Part shown: positions 33,404 through 42,900 of the stretch, in pieces
How positions within the stretch are numbered: the first letter of the stretch is position 1
Layout of the letters: each line of letters opens with the position of its first letter
DNA from: QHXQ01 sp038322995
GTDB taxonomy: Bacteria; Acidobacteriota; Blastocatellia; Pyrinomonadales; Pyrinomonadaceae
Length of the DNA stretch: 59,549 nt
Direction of reading: 5' to 3'
Assembly: GCA_038322995.1 (NCBI GenBank)
Contig: JBBQGM010000016.1
Location: forward strand, 1 to 59,549
Notes under the pieces: generated by a model
Seen by the model: only the letters and a program-made list of their open reading frames with translations
The model's database searches: none
Told to the model about the DNA's origin: nothing
Translations under genes and position numbers: made by a program

Positions 33404-34993
33404 ATGTATCAATTTCCTAAAGGCGAAACGAATGAGGCGGAGCGGGCGCTGCTCAGTCGCTTGCGCGTGTGGATCGCGGCGCTCGCCGTGACGTGTCTGG
33501 TGGTAGGCGTAGGTGTCGGTGCGTTGCTCGCCGGGCGGGCGGTGGTGGCGCAGAATGGCGGCACCCGCACAGAAGCGCAGATCGCCCGCGCGCCCGAAGC
33601 TTTGTCCGCTTCGTTTGCCGAGATCGCGAAGCACGTCGAACCGGCCGTCGTGAACATCGACACGATCTCCGCGCCGCAGGCGGCCGACAAGGACAACGCG
33701 GACAACGAGGACGAGAAAGACAGCGGCAACTCGAACGATAATCCGTTGATGGAGATGTTCCGCAAACGCATGCGCCAGCCTTCGCGCGGCGTGGGTAGCG
33801 GCTTCATTGTGGACGCCAAAGGCTACATCCTGACCAATCAACATGTGATCGAAGACGCGACGCGCATCAAGGTGCGTTTGCAGTCGGGCGAAGAGTTGAT
33901 CGGCACGGTCGTCGGGCAGGACGAAGAGACGGACGTGGCCGTCGTCAAAGTGGACGCGCACCACGATCTGCCGACGGTGAAACTCGGCGACTCGGACGAC
34001 GCACAGGTCGGCGACTGGGTCTTGGCCGTCGGCTCGCCGTTCGGGCTTGATCAAACCGTCACCGCCGGGATTATCTCCACACGCGAACGGCGCACGCCGC
34101 TCTCTGGCAACTTCCAACACTTCATTCAAACCGACGCCGCCATCAATCGCGGCAACTCCGGCGGCCCGCTCGTCAACATGCGCGGCGAAGTGATCGGCAT
34201 CAACTCGCAGATCGCCACCTCGACCGGCGACTATAATGGCATCGGGTTCGCGCTGCCGTCGAAAGAGGCCGGCTTTGTCTATAGCCAACTCACCGGCGCG
34301 AGCCACAAGGTGCAGCGCGGCTATCTCGGCGTGCTGCTCGAATCCGTCAAGAGCGAGTTTGCGCGCGTCTATGGTTTGCCGGAGGCGAAGGGCGCGATCA
34401 TCACGGATGTGCGCGAAGGCCCGGCCGCAAAAGCTGGCGTGCAGGCGGGCGATGTGGTCGTCGAATTCAACGGTCAGCCCGTGCAGAGTTCGCAGGATTT
34501 GATCAATAAGGTGGCCAGCACGCCCGTCAATCAGAGTGTGCAACTCACGATCCTGCGCGATGTCAACAACAAACTCGAACGGCGCACGGTCAACGTCGCC
34601 GTCGGTGAGCGGCCAGCGCTGACGGACAGCAACAAGACGCTGCCCACACCGGCGGCGCAGCCCAAAGACAAGCCGAATAATGCACCTGCTTTCTTGCGGC
34701 CGACGTTGGGCGTGAAGTTGAGCGAGTTGACGAACGTGCTGGCAAACGAGAAGAACCTGCGCGGCGTGCGTGGTGTGCTCGTGACAGAGGTCGATCCGGG
34801 CGGCATCGCGTTCGATGCCGGCTTGAAAGAAGGTTGGGTCATCCAGCGCGTCAACCGCGTGCCCATGGCCGCGCTCGTGGACTTCGAGCGCGTGATGAAC
34901 GACCTCAAGCCCGGCGACGCCGTTGTCATGCAGGTCGCTTATCTAAACGGTGGCCGTATCCAGCAGGGCATCGTGCAATTCACCTATCAGTAA
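33404..34993 (+). CDS. HtrA/Deg-type periplasmic serine protease
   Basis: 529-residue envelope protease and chaperone. Residues ~22-45 are a signal anchor (WIAALAVTCLVVGVGVGALLAG). The trypsin-like domain has His in TNQHVIED, Asp in EETDVAVVKV and Ser in RGNSGGPLV; GSGFIVDAKGYILTN is the usual start. Two PDZ domains follow (RGYLGVLLES...GVQAGDVVVEFNGQPV and LGVKLSEL...GLKEGWVIQRVNRVPM). A charged Asp/Asn/Glu insert at residues ~88-115 replaces the usual LA loop. A heptamer hairpin lies directly after the stop codon. Confidence 0.95.
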   Translation: MYQFPKGETNEAERALLSRLRVWIAALAVTCLVVGVGVGALLAGRAVVAQNGGTRTEAQIARAPEALSASFAEIAKHVEPAVVNIDTISAPQAADKDNADNEDEKDSGNSNDNPLMEMFRKRMRQPSRGVGSGFIVDAKGYILTNQHVIEDATRIKVRLQSGEELIGTVVGQDEETDVAVVKVDAHHDLPTVKLGDSDDAQVGDWVLAVGSPFGLDQTVTAGIISTRERRTPLSGNFQHFIQTDAAINRGNSGGPLVNMRGEVIGINSQIATSTGDYNGIGFALPSKEAGFVYSQLTGASHKVQRGYLGVLLESVKSEFARVYGLPEAKGAIITDVREGPAAKAGVQAGDVVVEFNGQPVQSSQDLINKVASTPVNQSVQLTILRDVNNKLERRTVNVAVGERPALTDSNKTLPTPAAQPKDKPNNAPAFLRPTLGVKLSELTNVLANEKNLRGVRGVLVTEVDPGGIAFDAGLKEGWVIQRVNRVPMAALVDFERVMNDLKPGDAVVMQVAYLNGGRIQQGIVQFTYQ

Positions 34994-34996
34994 GAA

Positions 34997-35073
34997 GTTA
35001 AAAGTTGCCGGTTCAAAGTTTCAAGTTGGAAAACTCGAAACTTTGAACCGGCAACTTTGAACCTGTAACTCTT
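34997..35073. repeat. Eleven-unit heptamer hairpin
   Basis: Eleven 7-base units follow each other without a break: five of the form GTTNNNN, then six of the form AACNNNN. The arms 35001-35022 and 35037-35058 pair perfectly over 22 bp. It fills the gap between the HtrA stop codon and the aldehyde dehydrogenase start codon. This is the clearest case of the 7-nt architecture in the window. Confidence 0.93.
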
Positions 35074-35076
35074 CTC

Positions 35077-36642
35077 ATGGCACAAGCGAAAAAAGCACTC
35101 GGCAAGCAGACGAAGAAGAGCGGGCGCGCCAGCGGCGCACGTGCGGCTGTCAAAACTTACTACAACTACATCGGCGGCGAATGGACACCGAGCGCGTCGG
35201 GCGAGTTCTTCGAGAACCAGAATCCGGCCGACACGCGCGATGTGGTCGGCCGGTTCGCCCTCTCGACCGGCGACGATGTCGCCCGCGCCGTGGCTGCGGC
35301 CAAGAGCGCGGCCGAGGGGTGGAAGCGTCTGCCCGCGCCGCGCCGCGCCGAAATTCTATTCCGGTTGGGCAACATCCTGATCCGTGACAAAAACGCGCAT
35401 GCCGCCGCGATGACGCGCGAGATGGGCAAGGTCTTGCAGGAGACCGGCGGCGACGTGCAGGAAGCGATTGACTGTACGTTCTACACCGCAGGTGAGGGCC
35501 GGCGGCTACACGGCTTCACTACGCCCGCTGAGATGCCCGACAAATTTGCCATGTGCGTGCGCCAGCCCGTCGGCTTGTGCGCGCTCGTCACGCCGTGGAA
35601 CTTCCCGATGGCGATCCCTTCGTGGAAACTGATCCCCGCGTTGGTATGCGGCAACACCGTCGTCATTAAACCCGCCGAAGACACGCCGCTCTCCACGATC
35701 AATCTGGTCAAAGCCTGCGAAGAGGCCGGCGTACCCGCAGGCGTGGTCAACGTCGTGACGGGCTACGGCGACACGGCCGGGCGCGCGCTCGTCGAGCATC
35801 GCGACGTGCGGCTCGTCTCGTTCACCGGCTCGACTGAAACCGGCCGCACAATCGCCGCCGCGTGCGCCGACCGCAACGCGATCTGCTCGTTGGAGATGGG
35901 CGGCAAAAACGTCATCATGGTGATGGAGGACGCCGACATCGACCTCGCCGTCGAAGGCACGCTCTGGGGCGCGTTCGGCACGTCGGGGCAACGCTGCACA
36001 GCCTCTTCGCGCGTCGTCGTCCACAAGAAAGTTTATAAGAAGTTCACGCAGCAACTCGTTGAGCGTACACGCGCGTTGCGCGTCGGCGACGGGAGCGACA
36101 CTAAAACCGATGTGGGGCCGGTGATCAACGCCGCCGCCATGCACAAGATCATGGGCTACATCGAAACGGGCCAACGCGAAGACGGCGCGACGCTCGCCTG
36201 CGGCGGCAATCGTTTAGACAAAGGCGCGCACGCGCACGGCTACTTCATCGAGCCGACTGTCTTCACCAACGTCGCGCCCGACATGCGGATCGCGCAGGAA
36301 GAAATCTTCGGCCCCGTCACGGCCGTTATCCCGACAAACTCGTTAGCCGAAGCCGTCGAGATCGCAAACGGCGTGCGCTATGGTCTGTCCGCGTCGATCT
36401 ACACGCAGGACGTGAACCGCGCCTTCCGCGCGATGAACGATATGTACACAGGCATCTTCTACGTCAACGCCTCGACCATCGGCGCGGAAGTCCACCTGCC
36501 CTTCGGCGGCACGAAAGCGACCGGCAACGGCCACCGCGAAGCGGGCACGCAGGTCTTGGACATCTTCACCGAATGGAAGTCGATCTACGTGGACTACAGT
36601 GGCAAACTGCAACGTGCGCAGATCGATGAAGTGAATTTGTGA
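35077..36642 (+). CDS. NAD(P)+-dependent aldehyde dehydrogenase
   Basis: 521-residue enzyme of the ALDH superfamily that oxidises an aldehyde to an acid. The catalytic Cys is in SGQRCTASSR, the general-base Glu in CSLEMGGKN, and the cofactor motifs are VTPWNFPMAIP and FTGSTETGR. The first ~25 residues are Lys/Arg-rich and precede the usual start (YYNYIGGEWTPS). The overall pattern is close to the succinate-semialdehyde/aminoadipate-semialdehyde branch, so amino-acid catabolism is plausible. It is followed by a small gene and alanine dehydrogenase on the same strand. Its leader is the heptamer hairpin described above. Confidence 0.92.
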   Translation: MAQAKKALGKQTKKSGRASGARAAVKTYYNYIGGEWTPSASGEFFENQNPADTRDVVGRFALSTGDDVARAVAAAKSAAEGWKRLPAPRRAEILFRLGNILIRDKNAHAAAMTREMGKVLQETGGDVQEAIDCTFYTAGEGRRLHGFTTPAEMPDKFAMCVRQPVGLCALVTPWNFPMAIPSWKLIPALVCGNTVVIKPAEDTPLSTINLVKACEEAGVPAGVVNVVTGYGDTAGRALVEHRDVRLVSFTGSTETGRTIAAACADRNAICSLEMGGKNVIMVMEDADIDLAVEGTLWGAFGTSGQRCTASSRVVVHKKVYKKFTQQLVERTRALRVGDGSDTKTDVGPVINAAAMHKIMGYIETGQREDGATLACGGNRLDKGAHAHGYFIEPTVFTNVAPDMRIAQEEIFGPVTAVIPTNSLAEAVEIANGVRYGLSASIYTQDVNRAFRAMNDMYTGIFYVNASTIGAEVHLPFGGTKATGNGHREAGTQVLDIFTEWKSIYVDYSGKLQRAQIDEVNL

Positions 36643-36668
36643 GTGAGTAGCATGTTGGGTGTCTTAAC

Positions 36669-36896
36669 TTGGCTGCGAGTAGAAAACAGGATCGTCCTGA
36701 ACATCCATACATTGAATTCGAGCGCACTCCGCTCTGGCGTGCGATTGATCGAGCTATATCTGACCTCGAAGAAAATCAAGACTTAAAGCTCACCGAGCTA
36801 CGAGAGTACGTCGTCGGGTACATCTGCAAGCAGTTGAAACGTCGTAAGCTGGTTCATGAGTCGGCCCTTGTGGGTAAAGGTCGCCTAGCAAAATGA
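36669..36896 (+). CDS. Small conserved-looking protein of unknown function
   Basis: 75 residues, TTG start at 36669, 27 bases after the aldehyde dehydrogenase stop and 17 before alanine dehydrogenase. The sequence is compact and well mixed: YIEFERTPLWRAIDRAISDLEENQDLKLT, then REYVVGYICKQLKRRKLV. It predicts helices with a basic C terminus and has the look of a soluble regulatory or adaptor protein. Lower GC than the neighbours. No Shine-Dalgarno sequence is clear, so the start is uncertain. I cannot name a function. Confidence 0.65.
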   Translation: MAASRKQDRPEHPYIEFERTPLWRAIDRAISDLEENQDLKLTELREYVVGYICKQLKRRKLVHESALVGKGRLAK

Positions 36897-36912
36897 TCAG
36901 GAGCGCAGCGAA

Positions 36913-38061
36913 ATGATTGTCGGCTTACCGAAAGAAATCAAAGACAACGAATATCGTGTCGGCCTGACGCCCGCAGGGGTGCGTGCGTTGACGGACGCGG
37001 GGCACAAAGTCATTGTCGAGCGCGACGCGGGCGCAGGCTCCGGCTTCGAGAATGAACTTTATCAACGCGCGGGCGCGACGATCATCGATTCGGCCGACGA
37101 CGTGTGGGGCGACGCCGAGATGATCGTGAAGGTGAAAGAGCCGATTGCGCCCGAATATCCGCGCATGAAAGAGGGCTTGCTGCTCTTCACCTACCTACAC
37201 CTCGCGCCCGATCCGAAGCAGACGGAGGCGTTGCTCAAGAGCAAGGTGACGGGCGTGGCCTACGAGACGATCACAGATCGCAAAGGCACTCTGCCGCTGC
37301 TAACGCCGATGTCGGAAGTCGCCGGGCGCATGGCCGTGCAGGTCGGCGCGCACTACCTGGAGAAGATGCAAGGCGGGCGCGGCATCCTGTTGGGCGGTGT
37401 GCCGGGTGTACCGGCGGCGCGCGTCGTTATCATCGGCGGCGGTGTGGTCGGGACGAATGCCGCGAAGATCGCCGTCGGCATGGGCGCGCACGTGACGATC
37501 ATTGACAGCAACTTGGATCGGCTGCGCGAACTCGACGACATCTTCCTGACGAAAATCTCCACGCTCGCTTCATCCGCTTACATGATTCACGACGCCGTCT
37601 CGCAAGCCGATCTGATCATCGGCGCGGTGCTCGTGCCCGGCGCGGCCGCGCCAAAGTTGGTCACGCGCGGGATGCTCAAGGACGTGCCGAACGGCGCGTG
37701 CATCGTGGACGTGGCAGTTGATCAAGGCGGCTGCATCGAGACGACGCATCCGACGACCCATAGCGACCCGACCTATTATGTCGAAGGCGTCTTGCACTAC
37801 TGCGTCGCCAACATGCCCGGCGCAGTGCCACGCACTTCGACCTTCGCGCTCACCAACGCGACGCTGCCTTACGTGTTGAAACTCGCCAATAAAGGCTTCC
37901 GCGCCGCCATCGCGAGCGACAAAGGTTTGAAGGAAGGGGTTAACACGTACGCGGGCAAACTGACTTACGAAGCCGTCGCCAGTGCGCAGAATCTTGAGTA
38001 CACGGCGCTTGATCAGATGCTCGACGGCATGACAAATTCGACTGCGACACAAGCCGGTTAA
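36913..38061 (+). CDS. ald: Alanine dehydrogenase
   Basis: NAD+-dependent enzyme that interconverts L-alanine with pyruvate and ammonia. The 382-residue protein starts with the diagnostic MIVGLPKEIKDNEYRVGLTP. Substrate residues are the Lys in VKVKEP and His in TYLHLAP. The NAD domain has IIGGGVVGTNAAKIAVGMGA, followed by the acidic residue in IIDSN that selects NAD+. The C terminus (GLKEGVNTYAGKLTYEAVA) is also standard. Together with the hut genes and aldehyde dehydrogenase it points to amino-acid use as carbon and nitrogen source. Confidence 0.96.
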   Translation: MIVGLPKEIKDNEYRVGLTPAGVRALTDAGHKVIVERDAGAGSGFENELYQRAGATIIDSADDVWGDAEMIVKVKEPIAPEYPRMKEGLLLFTYLHLAPDPKQTEALLKSKVTGVAYETITDRKGTLPLLTPMSEVAGRMAVQVGAHYLEKMQGGRGILLGGVPGVPAARVVIIGGGVVGTNAAKIAVGMGAHVTIIDSNLDRLRELDDIFLTKISTLASSAYMIHDAVSQADLIIGAVLVPGAAAPKLVTRGMLKDVPNGACIVDVAVDQGGCIETTHPTTHSDPTYYVEGVLHYCVANMPGAVPRTSTFALTNATLPYVLKLANKGFRAAIASDKGLKEGVNTYAGKLTYEAVASAQNLEYTALDQMLDGMTNSTATQAG

Positions 38062-38232
38062 CGCCACGGCCAGCAGATTTAAGAACCCAAGAGAGGTCGT
38101 CCAGACAAACGGGCGGCCTCTCCGTGTGTTGGGCGCAGTCAACGGCGCAAGTTGAATCACGCTCTCTTATAGGCGATACTATCGAGTTGCTTGGCAGGAC
38201 AAATTTCATTCTGTGGATAGTGAATTTCTTCG

Positions 38233-39570
38233 ATGTACGAGTTTGCTGTAGAACCAGCCGTGACCCAGATTCGCCGGCGCGGTGTGTTGGTCGCCGAGGT
38301 TGCGCCCGAAAGTCTTGCCGCCGAGCTTGAGCTGGCGGCAGGCGACCGCGTCCTCAAGGTCAACGGCCGCCCGGTGCGCGACTATCTCGATTTTCGTTTC
38401 CTGACGGGCGGCGAGACGGAGTTGACCCTGTTTGTGCGCAAGCCGGACGGCGAAGAGTGGGAGATCGAAATAGAACGTGGCGAGGGTGAGGACTTCGGCT
38501 TGGAGTTCGAGCAGATTGTGCCGCGTCAGTGCGCGAACGAATGCCTGTTCTGCTTTTGCAAGGGCAATCCGCCGGACGCGCGCAAGACGCTCTTCGTGCG
38601 CGACGAGGACATCCGCCTCTCGTTCCTCTACGGCAACTACACGACGCTCAGTTCGATCACGGAAGACGAAATGCAGCGCATCATTGAGCAACGCTTGACG
38701 CCGCAGTATGTCTCCGTGCATGCGACCGATGCGGACGTGCGCGCATATCTGCTCGGTGTGGAGAAAGAGCGCGCTGATATTGATGCGAAGATGCAGCGGT
38801 TGATGGACGCTGGCATCGAACTGCACGCGCAGGTTGTACTGTGTCCCGAGATCAACGACGGCGAAATTTTGCGGCGCACGATTTATGATCTGGCCGCGCA
38901 TCATCCGCAGGTTAAAAGCGTCGCTATCGTCCCGCTCGGTTTGACGCGCTACAACACGGACGCGCGCCTCGCGCCCGTCACGCCCGAGTTTTGTCAGCGC
39001 ACGATCCGCGAAGTGAGACTTGTTCAGCGTGACCTGCGGACGCGGCTCGGCACGCCGTTCGCTTTCCTCGGCGACGAGATTTATTTGCGCGCCGGTTTGC
39101 CTGTGCCTTCGCGCCGCCACTACGGCGACTATCCGCAGATCGAGGACGGCGTCGGCATGGTGCGGTCGTTCTATGAAGACTTCAATCGGCTGTGGCGCAA
39201 ACTTGAACGGCATCCGCCCACCCGGCCCACAAAGCTGTATGGCACGATTTTGACGGGCACGCTCTTCGCCCCAATCTTACAAAAATTGCTCGGCCGGCTG
39301 AATGAACGCTTTGGCACACGCCTCCACGTCTTACCAGTCGAGAACGATTATTTCGGCCCGAACATCGTCGTGGCGGGGCTGATGACCGGTGCGTGCATTC
39401 TCAAAGTGCGCGCTAAAATTCAAGGTGAATTTGTCGTTGTGCCGAGCGTCGCTTTTAAGAGCGACGAAGCTATTATGTTGGATGGGACAACGCTCGCAGA
39501 CCTCGAACGCCAGCTTGGCCGCGTCGTCCGACAGTCCGACCTCGCGGCCATTGCTCATATGCTGATGTGA
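38233..39570 (+). CDS. DUF512 family protein with PDZ and radical-SAM-like features
   Basis: 445 residues. The N-terminal ~70 residues form a PDZ-like domain (GVLVAEVAPESLAAELELAAGD). A Cys cluster CANECLFCFC follows; CX3CX2C spacing is that of radical SAM iron-sulfur sites, and annotation in other genomes often says NifB/MoaA-like Fe-S oxidoreductase. The C-terminal part (DYFGPNIVVAGLMTGACI) is the DUF512 signature. The biological role of the family is not established. No other Fe-S or SAM genes lie nearby. The ATG at 38233 lacks a strong Shine-Dalgarno sequence. Confidence 0.88.
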   Translation: MYEFAVEPAVTQIRRRGVLVAEVAPESLAAELELAAGDRVLKVNGRPVRDYLDFRFLTGGETELTLFVRKPDGEEWEIEIERGEGEDFGLEFEQIVPRQCANECLFCFCKGNPPDARKTLFVRDEDIRLSFLYGNYTTLSSITEDEMQRIIEQRLTPQYVSVHATDADVRAYLLGVEKERADIDAKMQRLMDAGIELHAQVVLCPEINDGEILRRTIYDLAAHHPQVKSVAIVPLGLTRYNTDARLAPVTPEFCQRTIREVRLVQRDLRTRLGTPFAFLGDEIYLRAGLPVPSRRHYGDYPQIEDGVGMVRSFYEDFNRLWRKLERHPPTRPTKLYGTILTGTLFAPILQKLLGRLNERFGTRLHVLPVENDYFGPNIVVAGLMTGACILKVRAKIQGEFVVVPSVAFKSDEAIMLDGTTLADLERQLGRVVRQSDLAAIAHMLM

Positions 39571-39923
39571 ACCCCTGAATTTACCCCCCGACTACTTACT
39601 TTAGAGTGTTCTGACGAAGACCACTTGCTATCTACCAGTTGGCTTAGGGACTGGCCAGCTTTGTATTTTAGTTCAGATTCATAGCTCCTATCATCACCGT
39701 TTAAGACTGTTTGCCTTACTGTTTTCATAAAAATATACAAATTTCCAAAAAAATGGAATTTGCCCTTTCCGGCAAATGTCTAGTCTAACAAAACAAAAGA
39801 CTTACGCGCCGGCCTGTGAAGGAATAGTAGTTGCTTTAGTTGTCAGCACTCTGGCAGTAGATTGTTGCTGCAAAACGGAACTGTTCTATTCAGGTTAAGA
39901 ATTACATCAAAGAGGAGCGAAAG
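39571..39923. other. A/T-rich upstream region of the first Oar-type receptor
   Basis: 353 bases with clearly lower GC than the surrounding genes and no gene. It contains the promoter at 39711-39739 and a small hairpin (TTTGCC at 39759-39764 with GGCAAA at 39771-39776) in the leader. No sigma54 match with correct spacing was found here. Confidence 0.5.
39711..39739 (+). promoter_or_regulatory. Sigma70-type promoter of the first Oar-type receptor
   Basis: TTGCCT (39711-39716) and TATACA (39734-39739) separated by 17 bp, in an A/T-rich stretch. Confidence 0.5.
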
Positions 39924-42900
39924 ATGAAGGGATTTTTGTTTTTACTACTTGCCTCGATTCTGCTTAGCGGGGCAGCGTCGGCGCAGTCCATTGCGGGCCG
40001 TATCGTCGGCACCGTGGCCGGGCCGGACGGGGTTATCCCCGGCGCGACCGTTACAGTGATTGACAATCAGACGAAGAGAGAGCGCGTCGTCACGGCGAGT
40101 GGCGAGGGGGCCTTCACAGTGCCCCAACTTGAAGCCGGTACCTATACTGTGACCGTCACGGCGCAGGGGTTCAAAACCTTCACCGCTACCGAAGTGAAGA
40201 TCGACGCGAACCGCGAATATCCGCTCACGGCCACCCTTGAGGTCGGCGGCGTCTCCGAGACCGTGACGGTCGTGGCGGGCGCAGAAACGGTCAATACATC
40301 GAACGGCCAGTTGGACAACGTCGTTAGCCCGCAGCAGATTCAAGAACTACCGCTTGACGGGCGCAACCCCTTGGCGCTGATCCCGCTGCAAGCCGGCACA
40401 GCTAAGGCGACGGGCGGCAGCGTTACCTTCATCAATGGACAGCGCACGTCGTTTACCAACATCACGCGCGACGGCATTAACGTCAACGACAACTTCATCC
40501 GCGCAAACGGCACCGACTTCTCGCCCGAGCGCGCGACGAGCGACGACACCGGCGAGTTCAACGTGACGACGCAGAACGCAGGCGCAGAGAATGGTTATGG
40601 CGCAGCGCAGGTGCAACTCGTGACGCCGCGTGGGCAGAGCGGGTTCCATGGCGCGCTCTTCGAGTACAACCGCAACTCGCGCTTAGCCGCGAATACCTAT
40701 ACCAATAATGCCGCCGGGCGCGACGCTAACGGGAATGAGATTCTCCCGCGCGCGTTCCTCAACCGCAACCAGTTTGGCGGTAAGATCGGCGGCCCCTTCC
40801 CCGTCCCACGTTTTGGCGAAGGCGGCCCGGCCATCACCAAGGGCAAGGGCTTCTTCTTTTTCGCCTTCGAGAAACAGTATCTACGCCAGTCGCAGACCAA
40901 CACCGGCACGGTGCTAACGGCCCAGGCGCGGCAAGGCATTTTCCGGTTCATTGACAGCGCCGGCACGACGCGCAGCGTGAATCTGTTTGGGCTGACTCCG
41001 ACGGGCGGCACTAATGCGCCAACCGGGATTAACCCAATCGTCCAAGCCCGCATTCTCGCTGGTCTGCCCCTGCCCAACACGCCGGGCGGCAACCTGAATC
41101 AAGGCCTGTACAGCCTCAACACCGGGTTCAACGACGACTACAAGTACTATACGACGCGCATTGACTACGACATCAACTCCAAGAACACGATCAATGGCGT
41201 CTACACTTACAAAAATGAGGTCCTTCAGCGCCCTGATGTGTCGCTCGACTTCTTCACGACGGTGCCGCCCGTCATTCAACCGGGCATCAACGATTTTATG
41301 GCGCTCGCGTGGACGACCACTTTATCCAGCAAATTCATCAATGAAGCGCGTGGTGGCTTCAGCTTCCCACGGGCGATCTTTGATCGCTTCACGCCTATCC
41401 CCAGCACGTTTCTCGACTCGCCGCTCATTAATGAGCCGGAGAGTCGCTTCCTGGATCAAGGTCGTGTCCAGCACAACTACAATTTGCAGGATAACGCGAC
41501 CCTGACCATGGGCAACCACTCGATCCGCTTCGGCGGTGTCGCCCAGTTCTTTCGCATCAAGCCGTTCAACGATGCCGGCACCGTGCCCACGTTCACACTC
41601 AACACGAGCACGGTTTCGCCGCAATTTACTGCGACTAGCTTTGGCTTGCCCACCGGCGTGACCATCAGTTCAACCAACGTGACGACGGCCAACCGGCTGT
41701 ACGCCTTACTCGGCGGCATCGTCGGCGCGGGCACGCAGACCTTCAATCCGACCAGCCCGACCAGCCCGTTCGCGGCCCAGTCGCTGCGGCAGTTCTATGC
41801 CTACAACACCTACGCCGGGTACGTTAACGATCAGTGGCGCGTGCGTCCGTCGCTGACGCTCAACCTCGGGCTGCGCTACGAAGTCTATACCGGACTCAAG
41901 TTGCAAAATGGGATCGCGCTGGAACCGATTATTCCGGCCGGCACCGATCCGCGCCAAGCCCTGCTCAACCCGAACGGCGGTTATCAGATCATCGGCGGCA
42001 ATGCCGGCTGCGAGTTCTGCTTCTTTAAGACGGATCGGAACAACTTCTCCCCGGTCTTGAGTTTTGCTTACGCGCCGAACTACACCAGTGGCTTCTTGCA
42101 CAACTTGTTGGGTGGCGAGGGCAAGTCTGTGATCCGCGGCGGCTTCCGCATCAGCTTCGTGCCCGATCAGTTCCTGACTGCGGCGCGCAACGCTAACAAC
42201 GGTAACGCCGGCCTTGGCTCAACCGCGAACGCGGCTGTGGTTAATGGCACCTCGCAGCTTGATCTGCGGCCGGACAATCTGCCCACCATCGCGCCGCCGA
42301 CGCCGTTCACGCTGCCGCGCACGTTCGCTACCAATAATGGTGCCGGGTTCAATAACTTCGGCACTGTCTTCGCCGTCGATCCGAACGTGCAAGCAGGTCG
42401 GCAGCAGGAGTACAGCATAGGCTACCAGCGCGAGTTCGGATTCAAGACCGCCCTCGAAGTGCGCTACGTGGGTGCTTATAGCAAGAACCTGCTGCGCGGT
42501 CTGGACATCAATCAGGTACAGATCCGAAACAATGGCTTCCTCGCGGACTTTCAACGTGCGCAGGCCAACTTGACCCTGACCGGCAACGCCTTCTGTACCA
42601 CGGCCGGTTGCCAGCCGCTGACCGTGTTCGGCCAAGCTGCCATCTCGCCGTTGCGTGTGAACCCGGCTACCGGTGCCTCGATTGGCGGTCTCGCGTTGGC
42701 GACTTTCACCAACGCGTTGCGCGCGGGCACGCCCGGCGAATTGGCGCTCAACTTCCTGAACATCAATGCCGACTTTAACCCGAACATCACGGCAAACCCG
42801 CAGTTCCCGCTGCTCCCGAATCCGAACACAGGTGTTGCCGATCTGCTGTTCAACGGCGCACGCAACTACTACAACTCATTGCAAGTTGAATTCCGGCGGC

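Noticed and set aside
33209..34543. A 444-codon open frame on the minus strand
   Set aside because: Antisense to the HtrA protease, His/Arg/Asp-rich, no motif; a shadow of third-position GC bias.
39860..39880. Sigma54-like TGGCAG...TTGCT before the first Oar-type receptor
   Set aside because: Spacing between GG and GC is two bases too long and the C of GGCAC is G.
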